From Campylobacter mucosalis (GTDB lineage Bacteria; Campylobacterota; Campylobacteria; Campylobacterales; Campylobacteraceae), in contig NZ_CP053831.1 of assembly GCF_013372205.1 (NCBI RefSeq), positions 1,178,001 through 1,242,000 of the forward strand: a stretch of 64,000 nucleotides of DNA, written 5' to 3'. Under the pieces are notes generated by a model, which worked only from the letters and a program-made list of their open reading frames with translations, was not told the origin of the DNA and searched no databases. The translations under genes were made by a program, and so were the position numbers. How positions within the stretch are numbered: the first letter of the stretch is position 1; every line of letters starts with the position of its first letter. This document shows positions 10,544 to 19,855 of the stretch, in pieces.

Positions 10544-11881
10544 CTATTTTCCCAAGCAAAAGTTACTAAACATCTCATCTAAAATTTCATCTCTTTTAAA
10601 TGGTTTGGTTATAAATGAGATACTTGTTATGGCAGAATTTATCTCGTAAGCAAAAAGCTCTAGTTCACTTTCATTTAGTAGATTAATGGCGTTGCTTATG
10701 GCGTTTATGGCGTTTATGCAAGCTGTGATTTGTAAATTTGAGTTCAAGATAAGCTCGTCGCTATCTTGTAAATTTAGATACTCTTCTAGCGTTTTTACTA
10801 AAATTTCAGTGCTATTTTTGGCTGAAATTTGCATTACATTTGGTAGGTTTTTTTCAAATTTGACACCAAGATCACTCTTATTTAGGATATAAAAAATTTG
10901 CTTTTTACTATCTTTTAAAAGCTCTAAAATACGCTCATCTTGCTCATCACTCAAATTTGAGCCGTCAAAAATCGCCAAAATAATATCAGCCTCATCAATG
11001 GCTTTTAAAGAGTAGCCAATGCCAATACTCTCGACCGCTCCAGCATTTTTGCGAATTCCTGCAGTGTCGATTATGCGAACTAGATGTGTACCGATGTTTA
11101 GGCTCTCTTCTATGCGGTCCCTTGTCGTTCCAGCCTCATCTGATATGATAGCCCTTTCATACGCTAAAAGCGCATTTAAAATAGAGCTTTTGCCAACATT
11201 TGGTTTACCAATTATGGCTATTTTAAAGCCGTCTATTAGCCCCTGACGGCTCTTGCTTATGCTTACGATACGCTCAAGCTTTGCGTGATTTTGAGTTAGC
11301 AAATTTTTAGTCTGAGATAAAATATCGCTTGGCAAATCATCATCAGCATAATCAATACTGGTTTCTACAAAAGCGAGTGTCTTTACAAGCTCATCTCTAA
11401 GCTCATTTACATATAAGCTTAGCTCCCCTCTCATCTGCCTGGCTAAAATTTTAACCGCACCTTCACTTTTGGCATTTATGAGAGATTGGATAGCATTTGC
11501 CTTTGCAAGATCCATTTTGTCGTTTAAAAATGCCCTTTGGCTAAATTCGCCAGGTTTTGCCATTTTAGCTCCAGCCTTAACTAGCTGTGAGATTATAAGC
11601 TTTAATACCATAAAACCACCGTGGGCTTGAAACTCGACCACATCCTCTCCTGTAAAACTAGCAGGGGCCTTAAAATAAAGCAAAATAGCCTCATCGATAA
11701 ACTCGTTATTAAGAGAGTAAATTTTACACAATGTCGCTAGACGTGGAGTTAAGTTGGTCTTTTTTGTAAGCTTTAATGCGATATTTAAGGCGTCAGCACC
11801 ACTTAGGCGGATAATGCCTATAGAACCAACGCCGTTTGCAGTGGCGATAGCAACTATCGTATCATTTTTTAAAGAAGTCAT
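10544..11881 (-). CDS. mnmE: tRNA uridine-5-carboxymethylaminomethyl modification GTPase
   Basis: A 445-residue MnmE. With MnmG it modifies U34 in the wobble position of certain tRNAs. It has an N-terminal folate-binding domain (about 1-118), a helical middle, and an inserted G domain with P-loop GKPNVGKS (225-232), switch GTTRD (251-255), DTAG (272-275) and NKSD. The C-terminus ends FCLGK, carrying the catalytic Cys of the C-x-GK motif. Its start overlaps the end of jag by 20 bases, a conserved arrangement that suggests translational coupling within the yidC-jag-mnmE unit. Confidence 0.97.
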   Translation of the reverse strand: MTSLKNDTIVAIATANGVGSIGIIRLSGADALNIALKLTKKTNLTPRLATLCKIYSLNNEFIDEAILLYFKAPASFTGEDVVEFQAHGGFMVLKLIISQLVKAGAKMAKPGEFSQRAFLNDKMDLAKANAIQSLINAKSEGAVKILARQMRGELSLYVNELRDELVKTLAFVETSIDYADDDLPSDILSQTKNLLTQNHAKLERIVSISKSRQGLIDGFKIAIIGKPNVGKSSILNALLAYERAIISDEAGTTRDRIEESLNIGTHLVRIIDTAGIRKNAGAVESIGIGYSLKAIDEADIILAIFDGSNLSDEQDERILELLKDSKKQIFYILNKSDLGVKFEKNLPNVMQISAKNSTEILVKTLEEYLNLQDSDELILNSNLQITACINAINAISNAINLLNESELELFAYEINSAITSISFITKPFKRDEILDEMFSNFCLGK

Positions 11882-12893
11882 TTACAACTACAAATCTATC
11901 GTTTCCGTTTGATTTAATACCGACATATTTTTCTGGAAATTTCGCACGTAATTTCTCAAGTGCAATCTTAACCAAAACGCCGTCTAGTGGCTTAGTTTGA
12001 GCTTTTCCAGTATTTTGAACACGCTCAATAATTGAAACTAAATATTGCTCTATCATAGCCTCTTGATTTTTTAAAAACTCAGCGATTTCAAGGCGAACAA
12101 TAAGGTTGTATTTTGGATTTAGCCAGTTGTGTAGTAGATATGAGATCGCCTTGTAGCGGTAGCCCTCTTTGCCTATTAAAAGAGCTGCATCTTCTCCGTC
12201 AAGCTCTACTAGAACGCAGTCATCGCTAAATTTCGAAACTTCAATTTTAGTGATATTAAAGCAACTAGCATTTAAAAGCCTTGTTAAATCCTCTTTTATA
12301 ACAGGTAAAATTTCATCAAATTTTATAGGCTCTTTTGGCTTTTTTTCATCTTTGGTATTGCTTTTTGACGAGTCATCATCAATGTTAAAATTATCGATTA
12401 TTGACGTATCTAAAATGTCCTTTTGCTCGTGTTTTTGAGGCTTTATCTCAGTACTATCAAGGCGTTTTATTACGTATTCTGGTTTTGGCTCATCGTTAAT
12501 AGTTTGAGTATTATCCCCAAAGGCATTCTGTGCTAAACTCTCATTTTTCTCACTCAAGCTCTGTTTTGGCGTATTTTGTTGATGATTTTTGCTCTTTTTG
12601 TTTTTATTTCGCTTCTTATCATCTCTTTTATCAGCTCTATTCTCACGATGTTCATCTTGTTTTTTATCAAAATTTTGATCCTTTTTATGCTCATCGTTTC
12701 TATTTTCACGTTTAGCTCTTGCTTTACCCTTTTCTACCTCAACCTCAATAATTGCATTTTTTTTAAAAAATCCAAGAAAACCTGCACTTGGATGCTGGAT
12801 AACAGACTTAACATCAATCTCGGTCACAGAACAGTTTAACTGCTCGGCCGCCTTTGAAAACGCCTCTTGTAGAGTTGGTGCTTCTATTCGCAT
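11862..12893 (-). CDS. jag: Jag/KhpB RNA-binding protein
   Basis: A 343-residue protein with an N-terminal Jag_N domain ([19 protein letters not shown], about 1-52). A long lysine/asparagine/glutamate-rich low-complexity linker spans about 55-195. A KH domain with [18 protein letters not shown] follows, and then a C-terminal R3H-like domain. Homologues bind RNA and, with KhpA, influence cell division and envelope genes. A KhpA-like protein is encoded in this window at 62911-63153. The gene starts at the yidC stop and runs into mnmE. Confidence 0.93.
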   Translation of the reverse strand: MRIEAPTLQEAFSKAAEQLNCSVTEIDVKSVIQHPSAGFLGFFKKNAIIEVEVEKGKARAKRENRNDEHKKDQNFDKKQDEHRENRADKRDDKKRNKNKKSKNHQQNTPKQSLSEKNESLAQNAFGDNTQTINDEPKPEYVIKRLDSTEIKPQKHEQKDILDTSIIDNFNIDDDSSKSNTKDEKKPKEPIKFDEILPVIKEDLTRLLNASCFNITKIEVSKFSDDCVLVELDGEDAALLIGKEGYRYKAISYLLHNWLNPKYNLIVRLEIAEFLKNQEAMIEQYLVSIIERVQNTGKAQTKPLDGVLVKIALEKLRAKFPEKYVGIKSNGNDRFVVVNDFFKK

Positions 12894-14443
12894 CAGGCTT
12901 TTACCTCCACTTTTTTCTGTTTTTCAAAAAGCTTATTGACAAAAATTTGCTGGATAACAGAACAAACGTTATTAACAAACCAATAAAGCGTAAGTCCCGC
13001 CGGGAACGTCACAAAGAAAAACGTAAATATAAGCGGTAGATACTTCATAATCTTCTCTTGCATTGGGTCTGTAAATGTAGTTGGAGTAAGTTTTTGTTGC
13101 AAGAACATCGTAACACCCATTAGGATTGGAAGTATAAAGTATGGATCCATTATAGAAAGGTCGTGTATCCAAAGTATCCACTCAGCACCCTTAAGCTCAA
13201 TAGCATTTAATAAAACGCGGTAAATTGCAAAGAAAACTGGAATTTGTAAAAGTATCGGCAGACATCCACCCATAGGATTTGCACCGTGTTTTTTATAAAG
13301 CTCCATCATATGAGCGTTCATCTTTTGCGGATCGCCCTTGTATTTTGCCTGTATCTCTTTCATTTTTGGCGAAAGCTCTTTTAACTTGTTCATCGATAGC
13401 ATTCCCTTATAAGTAAGTGGGAATAAAACCACCCTAATCACAAGCGTTAAAACCACTATCGCCCAGCCCCAGTTGCCTATATGATCGTGCAGGTAATTTA
13501 AAAACGCAAACATAGGTCTAGCAATAAAAGTAAACCAGCCATACTCAACGACATCGGTTAATCTCGCGTCAATCTGCTTTAAATTTCTGTGATCTTTTGC
13601 ACCTATATAGCCACTTGCCTCAAATTCGCCGTTTGCCTTTATAAATGCTAGAGAGTTCTTCTGCGAATCAACATCCATAACGACTTCTAAATTTTTATTA
13701 AAATTATAAAGTAAAGTCGTATAGTAGCGATCAGACGCAGCAGCTATATTAACGTCTGAAAATTTCTCATTTCCATCAATATCATCATCCTCAAGAATGC
13801 TTAACTTATCATCAGCATGTCTTAAAAGCACCCCATGAACAGTGTAGCTATCTACGGCTATATTTGGCCTAGCACCAGGCGTGATAAAATACTCAACGGC
13901 CTTGCTCGTGGTTACTTTTATATCATATTTTCCGTTTTGAAAAAATGTTATCTTTTTAGTCACCACAAGATCATCTAACTGCTGTGTTAAAACCACAGAC
14001 TTTGGCTCATTATCAACATTTATCTCGCTTACATCGGCACTATATTTTGTATTAAATGCCTGTGTATTAATGTTTGTATCAATAAATCTTAACTCAAGTA
14101 CAAGTGGCGACACACCAGTTAACTGAGCCTTGTTGCCATTTTCGTCTGAAAATTTCTTATCATTTAGATAAAATTTACTTACTCGGCCCAAGCTATCAAT
14201 ATTTGCAGTGTAATCTTTTGCGTTTATGGTTACTAAAATATCATTTGCGTTTTGCTGTGCATTTGGCAATGCAGATGAAACACTAGTGTTATTTGTAGCT
14301 GGTGCTAAATTTGAAGATTTGATTGTTTTGTTTTGCTCTGTTTGTATTGTTTTTGGTATAAAAAAATAGTCGTATGCTACAAAAAATGCCAGAGATAAAA
14401 TCGTGGCTAACAACACTCGTTTTTGCGTAGAAAGCTTATCCAT
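12893..14443 (-). CDS. yidC: Membrane protein insertase YidC
   Basis: About 516 residues from ATG 14443. The N-terminal membrane anchor (about 8-27) is followed by a large periplasmic P1 domain and a conserved C-terminal Oxa1 core with five membrane segments. MKEIQAKYKGDPQKMNAHMM and NPMGGCLPILLQIPVFFAIY are the Oxa1 signatures. The C-terminus is short and basic. It inserts membrane proteins alone or with SecYEG. The upstream ATG at 14464 would overlap yidD more; ATG 14443 has AAGGAAA at a normal distance and the expected MDKLSTQKR start. Confidence 0.96.
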   Translation of the reverse strand: MDKLSTQKRVLLATILSLAFFVAYDYFFIPKTIQTEQNKTIKSSNLAPATNNTSVSSALPNAQQNANDILVTINAKDYTANIDSLGRVSKFYLNDKKFSDENGNKAQLTGVSPLVLELRFIDTNINTQAFNTKYSADVSEINVDNEPKSVVLTQQLDDLVVTKKITFFQNGKYDIKVTTSKAVEYFITPGARPNIAVDSYTVHGVLLRHADDKLSILEDDDIDGNEKFSDVNIAAASDRYYTTLLYNFNKNLEVVMDVDSQKNSLAFIKANGEFEASGYIGAKDHRNLKQIDARLTDVVEYGWFTFIARPMFAFLNYLHDHIGNWGWAIVVLTLVIRVVLFPLTYKGMLSMNKLKELSPKMKEIQAKYKGDPQKMNAHMMELYKKHGANPMGGCLPILLQIPVFFAIYRVLLNAIELKGAEWILWIHDLSIMDPYFILPILMGVTMFLQQKLTPTTFTDPMQEKIMKYLPLIFTFFFVTFPAGLTLYWFVNNVCSVIQQIFVNKLFEKQKKVEVKA

Positions 14444-14444
14444 A

Positions 14445-14780
14445 TTATTTTTCCTTTGAGGCAAAAGCCTTAATAACGTAAAATTTACCCTTTTTGCAAG
14501 GAATAAACCAAAATTTTATATCAAGTGATCTCTCTTGTAAAGTTAAGAAATTTAGCCTAAATTCCTTTGAAACCACAGGATAATCTATACCACCTTTAAA
14601 TAGCTGGTTGCATTTTAAAATTCTAAAAAAAGTAGCAAAAAACGCTAGAAAGATATTGTTGTTTTTAAACTGCCAGACGGCATACTCTGAACAACTCGGA
14701 TAGTATCTGCAAGAGCTTGGAGTAAATTTAGAGATATAGTTTTGATAAAATTCTAAGAAAGAAAGCAAAAGCTCTCTCAT
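14445..14780 (-). CDS. yidD: Membrane protein insertion efficiency factor YidD
   Basis: A small protein of about 111 residues with the YidD core FTPSSCRYYPSCSEYAVWQF, an amphipathic region that associates with the inner membrane and helps YidC-dependent insertion. It is longer than the common 70-85 residue form because of a C-terminal extension. ATG 14780 is preferred over ATG 14789 because it forms ATGA with the rnpA stop and has AGG 9 bases upstream. It is part of the rpmH-rnpA-yidD-yidC series. Confidence 0.92.
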   Translation of the reverse strand: MRELLLSFLEFYQNYISKFTPSSCRYYPSCSEYAVWQFKNNNIFLAFFATFFRILKCNQLFKGGIDYPVVSKEFRLNFLTLQERSLDIKFWFIPCKKGKFYVIKAFASKEK

Positions 14781-15112
14781 CTTAAACATCCTAATTTTTT
14801 AAGTGACCAACGAAGTGCTTTTTGAATCTTTAAAAATTCAACGTTTTCAAGCCCGTTTTTAGCCACCATTATATAAATACCGCTCTCAAGCTCGGCCGAA
14901 ACACTTATAAAAACAGCCCTTAAGAGCCTCTTGGCTCTATTGCGAACGACTGCTTTACCTACCTTTTTGCTAGCAACTACGGCTACTTTTTTATCACTTG
15001 TCGGTTTATAAAACACAACGCATATATCGCTATGCCACTTCTTTGCGTCTTTATAAACTGACGAAAATTCTTTTGAGTCAGATAGTGACTCAAAACCTAC
15101 TAAGCTGCCAAT
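14777..15112 (-). CDS. rnpA: Ribonuclease P protein component (probable ATT start)
   Basis: RnpA binds the RNase P RNA and helps 5' processing of tRNAs. The core [16 protein letters not shown] (RNR motif) is clear. The first standard start codon (GTG 15016) would give only 79 residues and drop the N-terminal helix. The frame stays open upstream to a TAG at 15119-15121, encoding [17 protein letters not shown], which matches the conserved F-x-x-VYK-x-x-K segment of RnpA. The only near-cognate start in that extension is ATT at 15112, with AAAGG 9 bases upstream inside rpmH. This gives 111 residues, the family length. The start is therefore inferred as ATT, overlapping the rpmH end by 13 bases. 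Confidence 0.85.
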   Translation of the reverse strand: MGSLVGFESLSDSKEFSSVYKDAKKWHSDICVVFYKPTSDKKVAVVASKKVGKAVVRNRAKRLLRAVFISVSAELESGIYIMVAKNGLENVEFLKIQKALRWSLKKLGCLR

Positions 15113-15234
15113 CTTTTTCTACCTTTGGCACGTCTAGCACTTAAAACCTTGCGACCATTTTTTGTTTTCATTCTAACACGAAAACCGTGAGTGCGTTTTT
15201 TAGGTGTTTTATGAGGTTGATAAGTTCTTTTCAT
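15100..15234 (-). CDS. rpmH: 50S ribosomal protein L34
   Basis: A 44-residue protein read directly from the sequence: it begins [19 protein letters not shown] and ends RKRLAA before TAG (15100-15102). Start ATG 15234 has AAAGGATACAA upstream. L34 is a basic protein of the large ribosomal subunit. The order rpmH-rnpA-yidD-yidC is near universal. No dnaA gene or clear DnaA-box cluster adjoins it, so this is not evidence for oriC. Confidence 0.97.
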   Translation of the reverse strand: MKRTYQPHKTPKKRTHGFRVRMKTKNGRKVLSARRAKGRKRLAA

Positions 15235-15249
15235 TTGTATCCTTTTGTT

Positions 15250-15255
15250 AATATA
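15250..15255 (-). promoter_or_regulatory. Putative -10 element for the rpmH operon
   Basis: On the minus strand TATATT (15255 to 15250) lies about 16 bases upstream of the rpmH ATG in a T-rich context. It would start the rpmH-rnpA-yidD-yidC-jag-mnmE transcript. Motif evidence only. Confidence 0.35.
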
Positions 15256-15315
15256 AAAGCGTGATTTTAGCAAAGCAATACTTAAAAAGCTTTGAATATT
15301 TTAAGTTTAAATAAC

Positions 15316-15321
15316 TATAAT
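15316..15321 (+). promoter_or_regulatory. -10 element implying a leaderless mRNA
   Basis: A perfect TATAAT lies only 6 bases before the ATG at 15328. Transcription would be expected to begin at or next to that ATG, and no Shine-Dalgarno sequence precedes it. A leaderless transcript is inferred. Confidence 0.5.
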
Positions 15322-15327
15322 ACGGCG

Positions 15328-15945
15328 ATGCATAATACAGACTTAAAAAAGCTTGAATTTCTAAAAGCAATCGGCTACAAATTTGTAAATAAAAGCTCAC
15401 TGGTTGGGTTTGCCTATTATAAAAATTTAGATAGTTTAAATAGTGATATAAAAAGGTGTTTTTTGTGTCATTTAAGAAATGGTGTTAAAAATCCATTCAG
15501 CATAGCAGAGAATAGCTCATCTAGGCTAATGTTTGTAAATTTTATGCCAAGTCAAGCAGAGGAGCAAAGTGGTCAGCCCTGGAAAGATAAAGAGTGGTTT
15601 AGTGCCCTAATATATGAAATTTTAGGGCTAAAAACAGATGAGTATCGCATAAGTTATGCGGTAAAATGCCACGCAAAAGATAGCAATATAAACCACACCG
15701 ATAGTTGCTTATCATATCTTTTTGAAGAGATAAGACTTGTAAATCCAAAGGTGATAGTGACGCTTGGAAGCGAAGTTTTTAGATGTTTTTTTGCAAATCG
15801 AAATTTAAATGGCATTAGAGGAACACTGCTAAAATTTGAAAACTCAATACTAATGCCGACATTTTCTGTGGACTGGCTAGTTAAAAATCCTAGCCATAAA
15901 GACGATTTTGTAAATGATTTAAACAGATTAAAAGGGATTTTATGA
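15328..15945 (+). CDS. Uracil-DNA glycosylase superfamily protein (Fe-S type, divergent)
   Basis: About 205 residues. The protein carries four cysteines in the spacing seen in Fe-S cluster UDGs of families 4/5: C-x2-C in KRCFLCHLR, one in YAVKCHAK and one in HTDSCLSYLF. GQPWKDKEWF resembles the G-x-PF segment after motif I, and a UDG-like VIVTLGSEVF strand follows. Motif I is degenerate (VNFMPSQAEEQSGQ), and the C-terminal H-P-[SA] motif appears as FSVDWLVKNPS without a clear His, so uracil excision is uncertain. A TTG at 15292 would add 12 residues, but TATAAT sits inside that extension, favouring ATG 15328. It corresponds by position to the C. jejuni Cj0963 locus. The next gene overlaps by 4 bases. 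Confidence 0.78.
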   Translation: MHNTDLKKLEFLKAIGYKFVNKSSLVGFAYYKNLDSLNSDIKRCFLCHLRNGVKNPFSIAENSSSRLMFVNFMPSQAEEQSGQPWKDKEWFSALIYEILGLKTDEYRISYAVKCHAKDSNINHTDSCLSYLFEEIRLVNPKVIVTLGSEVFRCFFANRNLNGIRGTLLKFENSILMPTFSVDWLVKNPSHKDDFVNDLNRLKGIL

Positions 15946-17135
15946 GAATTTTATTTCTTGTTTTTTGCACGATAAGTTTGGCATTTTGCGAACCTAGGGC
16001 AAAAATTTTATCAAGCATACCACCAGCAAAAGAAATTTATATAAATTTACAAACGCAAAAATGCGATAAAGATTGCTTATTAAAACTATACGAAGATGAT
16101 ATGCTAATAAGCTTTTTAGCGCAGTTTGAGCCTGATATAAACGATGATGAGCTTAAGAGCAAATACCTAAGCCTAAGCGGTCAAATGCCTTTTATTTCAA
16201 GCACAAACAAAATCGCCGTCATAATACCTCAAAAAATAATAAAATCATACGCAAAAGTCGTCCAAAACGTACTTAGCTCGTATATACTAGAAACAAATGC
16301 AAAAATTTCTTTAAAATTTATACAAAGCAGTGATGAAACGACACAAAATATACAAAATGCCCTAAATATCGCTAGAGAAAGCGGTATAAAACTATTTATC
16401 ACGCCATTTACACAGGTTGGGACAAACGTATTAAACTCGCTAATAAACAAAGACGAAATCGCTTACATACCAACCATAAACAAAGCTACTACAACAAACA
16501 TAAGCCAAAATATCATCTTTGGAGGCGTTGCCTACGATAAACAAATAGCCTATTTGCTTTTAAAAGCTGAAGACAAAATAAGCTCATTTGTAGATGGCAG
16601 TCCACTTGGAGACTACCTAGCCTCAGTTGTAGAGGCTATGGCTAATAAAGATGTGTATCAAGCACAAATAAGCGGAAAAGATATAAATATAAAAGAGCAA
16701 CTCTCAAGACCTGATAAGATAAATAATTCAGCTGTATTTTTAAATTTACCCCTTATAAAAGCCGTCCTTGTGGCAACTCAGCTTAAAAATTTAGAAGTAG
16801 TCCCGCAAAAGTTGCTTAGCACACAGATAAATTTCGACCCTCATATTTTAACGATGATAGAACAAAAGGATAGAAACGAGCTGTATCTTGCAAATTCCAT
16901 AAACCTATCTAATGATAGCCTAAGAGCCACGGCAGCACTTTTTAATATAAATTTAGACCACAATTTTATCGCCTACTCAAATGCAATAGGACTTGAGTAT
17001 CTTTATGCAAATTTCATAAACAGCACGGCAAACAGGATTTTTAAAGAGCAGATTGTATTTGGACAGGTAAATTATGATGTTAAAATTTACAAAACAGACG
17101 GATATAAATTTATACAAGAAAATAGCACTGATTAG
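15942..17135 (+). CDS. Putative periplasmic protein, binding-protein-like fold
   Basis: A 397-residue protein with an N-terminal signal peptide (MRILFLVFCTISLAFC, cleavage near residue 17). The body contains IAVIIPQKIIKSYAKVVQNV, then a stretch alternating strand and helix with KLFITPFTQVGTNVLNSL and IAYIPTINKAT. That resembles type 1 periplasmic ligand-binding proteins or the LpoA/LppC fold; this is inference from pattern. It is coupled to the UDG-like gene by ATGA and corresponds by position to Cj0964 of C. jejuni, which has no established function. No lipobox is convincing. Confidence 0.7.
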   Translation: MRILFLVFCTISLAFCEPRAKILSSIPPAKEIYINLQTQKCDKDCLLKLYEDDMLISFLAQFEPDINDDELKSKYLSLSGQMPFISSTNKIAVIIPQKIIKSYAKVVQNVLSSYILETNAKISLKFIQSSDETTQNIQNALNIARESGIKLFITPFTQVGTNVLNSLINKDEIAYIPTINKATTTNISQNIIFGGVAYDKQIAYLLLKAEDKISSFVDGSPLGDYLASVVEAMANKDVYQAQISGKDINIKEQLSRPDKINNSAVFLNLPLIKAVLVATQLKNLEVVPQKLLSTQINFDPHILTMIEQKDRNELYLANSINLSNDSLRATAALFNINLDHNFIAYSNAIGLEYLYANFINSTANRIFKEQIVFGQVNYDVKIYKTDGYKFIQENSTD

Positions 17136-17209
17136 CTAGATAAAATAACAAAATTTCTTTAAAGAAAAAATGGTATTTTTTGCCAAAATTATAAAAATTA
17201 GAATTTAAA

Positions 17210-18311
17210 ATGTTTAACCACGAACAGGTTGTCTACACCATAGGCTTATCAGATAAGCACCACAAAGCAATACAAAAGATAACACCAAAGGATGTTATCG
17301 TTAAACATTTTACAAATTTACAAGATACAAATATCACTGAAGCTGACTATATCATCACAAAAGTTAGCCAAAGTGAGTTAAAAATACTTTTAAATGATAT
17401 AAAAAATATAGAAAATTTAATGCTTTGTATCGACAAAGATGAATTTCACTCGCTAAAAATGCACGACATCGGCGATATTTTGCCACTTAATCCAAGCATA
17501 GACGACATAAAATACTACTACAAAAAGCTAGTAAAAAAGATAAAACTAGAAAATAGTCTCTTTGAACAAAGAGAAATTTTAAACACAATTATAAACGCCA
17601 CCGATGACCTAGTTTGGGTAAAGGACGCAAAAGGTGCTCATAAAATGTTAATGACAGCTTTTTAATGCACTGCCATCTGCAAAAGATGGACACAGAAAAA
17701 CAAGACAAGAGTGCCTAGAACGAGGTCATCTTTTTATCTGGAAGTTAAGCAAGAAGGATTACGCTGAGGGTGAGTTTATCTGTATGGAGTCTGAGCTAGA
17801 TGTGATAAAAGCAGACGCCACACTTACCCTTGATGAAATTAGCGGAGAGTTAAGAAATTTAGTAACCAGAAAGTCGCCTATACACGACAGGCACGGCAAG
17901 ATAATGGAAACAATAGGCGTCGCAAAAGACGTCACACAAGAGCTTCGCTACAAACAGCAACTACAAAAACTAGCATACAATGATAAATTTGGACACCTAA
18001 AAGGCGATGAGGCACTAGTTATCACGGCGACCACACTTAAGGTTGTGTTGCCAGACTTTACACTTGGAAGGCTAGGAGGAGATGAGTTTATCGCCATAAG
18101 CGAAAAACACGGCAAAGTATCATCTCTTATAGAACTTATAAAATCAAAACCAAAAACAACCTATCTAATCGACGATGACCTTAGAGATCTAAGTATTAGC
18201 ATAGGTCACGCCCTACACGACCCAAAAGACTCAAACATAGAAGAGCTAATCCACAAAGCCGATACAAATATGTATAAATCCAAAGTCAAAGACAAGGCCC
18301 AAGGCTCTTAA
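17210..18311 (+). pseudogene. Broken PAS-GGDEF diguanylate cyclase
   Basis: The 5' part (17210-17665, 151 codons) holds a receiver-like N-terminus and the start of a PAS domain, then stops early. A one-base change near 17645 breaks the frame: restoring one base in AAATGTTAATGA gives HKMVNDSFFNALPSAKDG, the normal PAS continuation, which runs on to the second ORF (from about 17664). The second part contains the end of the PAS domain, DVTQELRYKQQLQKLAYND, then jumps to DKFGHLKGDEAL. The usual DPLTGLxNRR to DIDxFK segment (about 40 residues) is missing, so there is also an internal deletion. GGDEF itself is intact (GRLGGDEFIAI). It overlaps the converging ybgC end by 26 bases. It is unlikely to make c-di-GMP. 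Confidence 0.85.
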
Positions 18312-18693
18312 AAAACTGGACTAGCTCATCACTCATCCTTGTTGCCTTGCCATTTTTTAAACAAGCAAGTGTTATTTGTGAGCTAAAAATTTTAACCTCA
18401 TCACACTCGCCGTTTATATCAGCTATCCTAAAAACCTCTTGTATTAGCATGACACTTGCGCGGTTTATTTGCACAACGCTACTCTTAACTACAAGCATAT
18501 CACCAAGCCTTGCTGGTTTTAAAAATTTAGCAGATTCTATGCTAGAAACCACAAAATTACACTCATTGCTAAAAGGCTTTAATGGCGAGTTAAAAAATAG
18601 CTCACTTCTAGCACGTTCGCAAAATTTAAAATAATTCGCGTGATAAACAACCCCACCAGCATCGGTATCTTCGTAATAAACTCTTATTTTCAT
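18286..18693 (-). CDS. ybgC: Acyl-CoA thioesterase, YbgC family
   Basis: A 135-residue hotdog-fold thioesterase. YYEDTDAGGVVYHANYFKF carries the catalytic Asp and the family signature at residues 6-24. It hydrolyses short-chain or hydroxy acyl-CoA and is often linked to lipid handling. ATG 18693 (MKIRVYYED) is chosen over ATG 18702 because AAGGG stands 10 bases upstream of the former and directly abuts the latter. It corresponds by position to C. jejuni Cj0965c. Its 3' end overlaps the decayed cyclase on the opposite strand. Confidence 0.88.
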   Translation of the reverse strand: MKIRVYYEDTDAGGVVYHANYFKFCERARSELFFNSPLKPFSNECNFVVSSIESAKFLKPARLGDMLVVKSSVVQINRASVMLIQEVFRIADINGECDEVKIFSSQITLACLKNGKATRMSDELVQFFKSLGPCL

Positions 18694-18739
18694 ATTTTGC
18701 ATACCCTTTTATTAAATTACACACTTTCCATAATTTATA

Positions 18740-19834
18740 TTATCTATTTAATATTTTTTTGGCATATTCAAAAATATATTCTTTCACGCATAAGTAATTG
18801 GCTCTACCATTTATTTCCTCCATTACATGATTTAGAATAACTTTATAAACCATACTATTATCTTTTAGTATATTTTTGGCATATTCTTCTTTATCTTTTG
18901 GCCAATTATCCTCAATAGTTTTTATTATATTACTTTTAGGCAAAACAAGCTCATCGTGTGGATAATCAAATTGAGCATTGTCAATTATTTCATCAATAAC
19001 TTTTCTTTTCCAGACTCTTCCTATTTGTGCTTCAAATTCAGATGTACCTCCTATTCTACCAACATATATTCCATGAAAAACTGTTATAGGAGAACTTGTC
19101 CTTAATTGTGTATTCCCTAACATAATTGCTCCCTTAAGATTATAAAAGAATGCAGGTGCACCAGACATACCTTGTTTAGATGCACAATCTACTAAAAATT
19201 GTTCTTGCCCATCCCATCCCAAATGAGGATTTGAAGCAACAGTTGCACGCTTCCAAATAGGTTGTCCTGTATAATCAGTAATTCCTTTTGGATAACCTAC
19301 AATAAATATATCTTCACTAGCATATAAATAATCAGAATAATCCTCTATATCTTCATATCTCAGCTCTAAATCTTGTGTATGAACTATATCTGTACTTAAC
19401 CCTAAAGAAGTCTGATTTTTTAGTATAGTGGAAATATTAATTTTTTTCCCATCAATAAGTGAACCTTCGAATAAATACTCTTTTGTCAGGTCAATAGGTA
19501 TAGCAACAACATCTACCTTTGGCCATCCTTGAGGATGTATTAAATAAGTTGGTTTACCATCTTTTTCTAAGGGCAAGGATATACTCATTTTCACACTTCC
19601 ATTAAACTCACCTTGAGAAATTTGTTGAGAAAATGTTGCAATGATTTTATTTGGTACAGATAAGTTCGTACTCAAACTTTCTAGTGTTTCAGAATGTCTA
19701 CCTGACACATTGTGCCAAGCAGTTATAATATAGCTTTTATTATTTTTTTTATAAAAAACACCTGTTCCAACTGCAAGTTTTATATCATCTCTACAAATTG
19801 ATAAGTGTACAACTGCTTCAGATGGTTGAATCAT
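18740..19834 (-). CDS. Trypsin-like serine protease domain protein, probably acquired
   Basis: A 364-residue protein without a signal peptide or membrane segment. The N-terminal two thirds form a chymotrypsin-fold protease: TGVFYKKNNKSYIITAWH gives His41, PKVDVVAIP gives Asp108, and KQGMSGAPAFF gives Ser224, a complete plausible triad. The C-terminal 100 residues are helical and charged, with no recognised domain. It begins at ATG 19834 with a strong GAGGAG ribosome site. Base composition is more AT-rich than its neighbours, and it splits an otherwise conserved order, so horizontal gain is inferred. Cytoplasmic trypsin-like proteases of this kind are often found in accessory or defence regions, but no partner gene is present. 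Confidence 0.75.
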   Translation of the reverse strand: MIQPSEAVVHLSICRDDIKLAVGTGVFYKKNNKSYIITAWHNVSGRHSETLESLSTNLSVPNKIIATFSQQISQGEFNGSVKMSISLPLEKDGKPTYLIHPQGWPKVDVVAIPIDLTKEYLFEGSLIDGKKINISTILKNQTSLGLSTDIVHTQDLELRYEDIEDYSDYLYASEDIFIVGYPKGITDYTGQPIWKRATVASNPHLGWDGQEQFLVDCASKQGMSGAPAFFYNLKGAIMLGNTQLRTSSPITVFHGIYVGRIGGTSEFEAQIGRVWKRKVIDEIIDNAQFDYPHDELVLPKSNIIKTIEDNWPKDKEEYAKNILKDNSMVYKVILNHVMEEINGRANYLCVKEYIFEYAKKILNR

Positions 19835-19855
19835 AAATACTCCTCGTATTTTTTT

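Noticed and set aside
14777-15016. Short 79-residue RnpA from GTG 15016
   Set aside because: It would remove the conserved F-x-x-VYK N-terminal region that is clearly encoded upstream in frame.
15100-15328. Chromosome origin near rpmH
   Set aside because: rpmH is beside dnaA/oriC in many bacteria, but no dnaA and no cluster of DnaA boxes is visible here.
17784-18311. Functional short GGDEF protein
   Set aside because: It lacks the N-terminal third of the GGDEF domain, and its ATG is inside a PAS region with no ribosome site.
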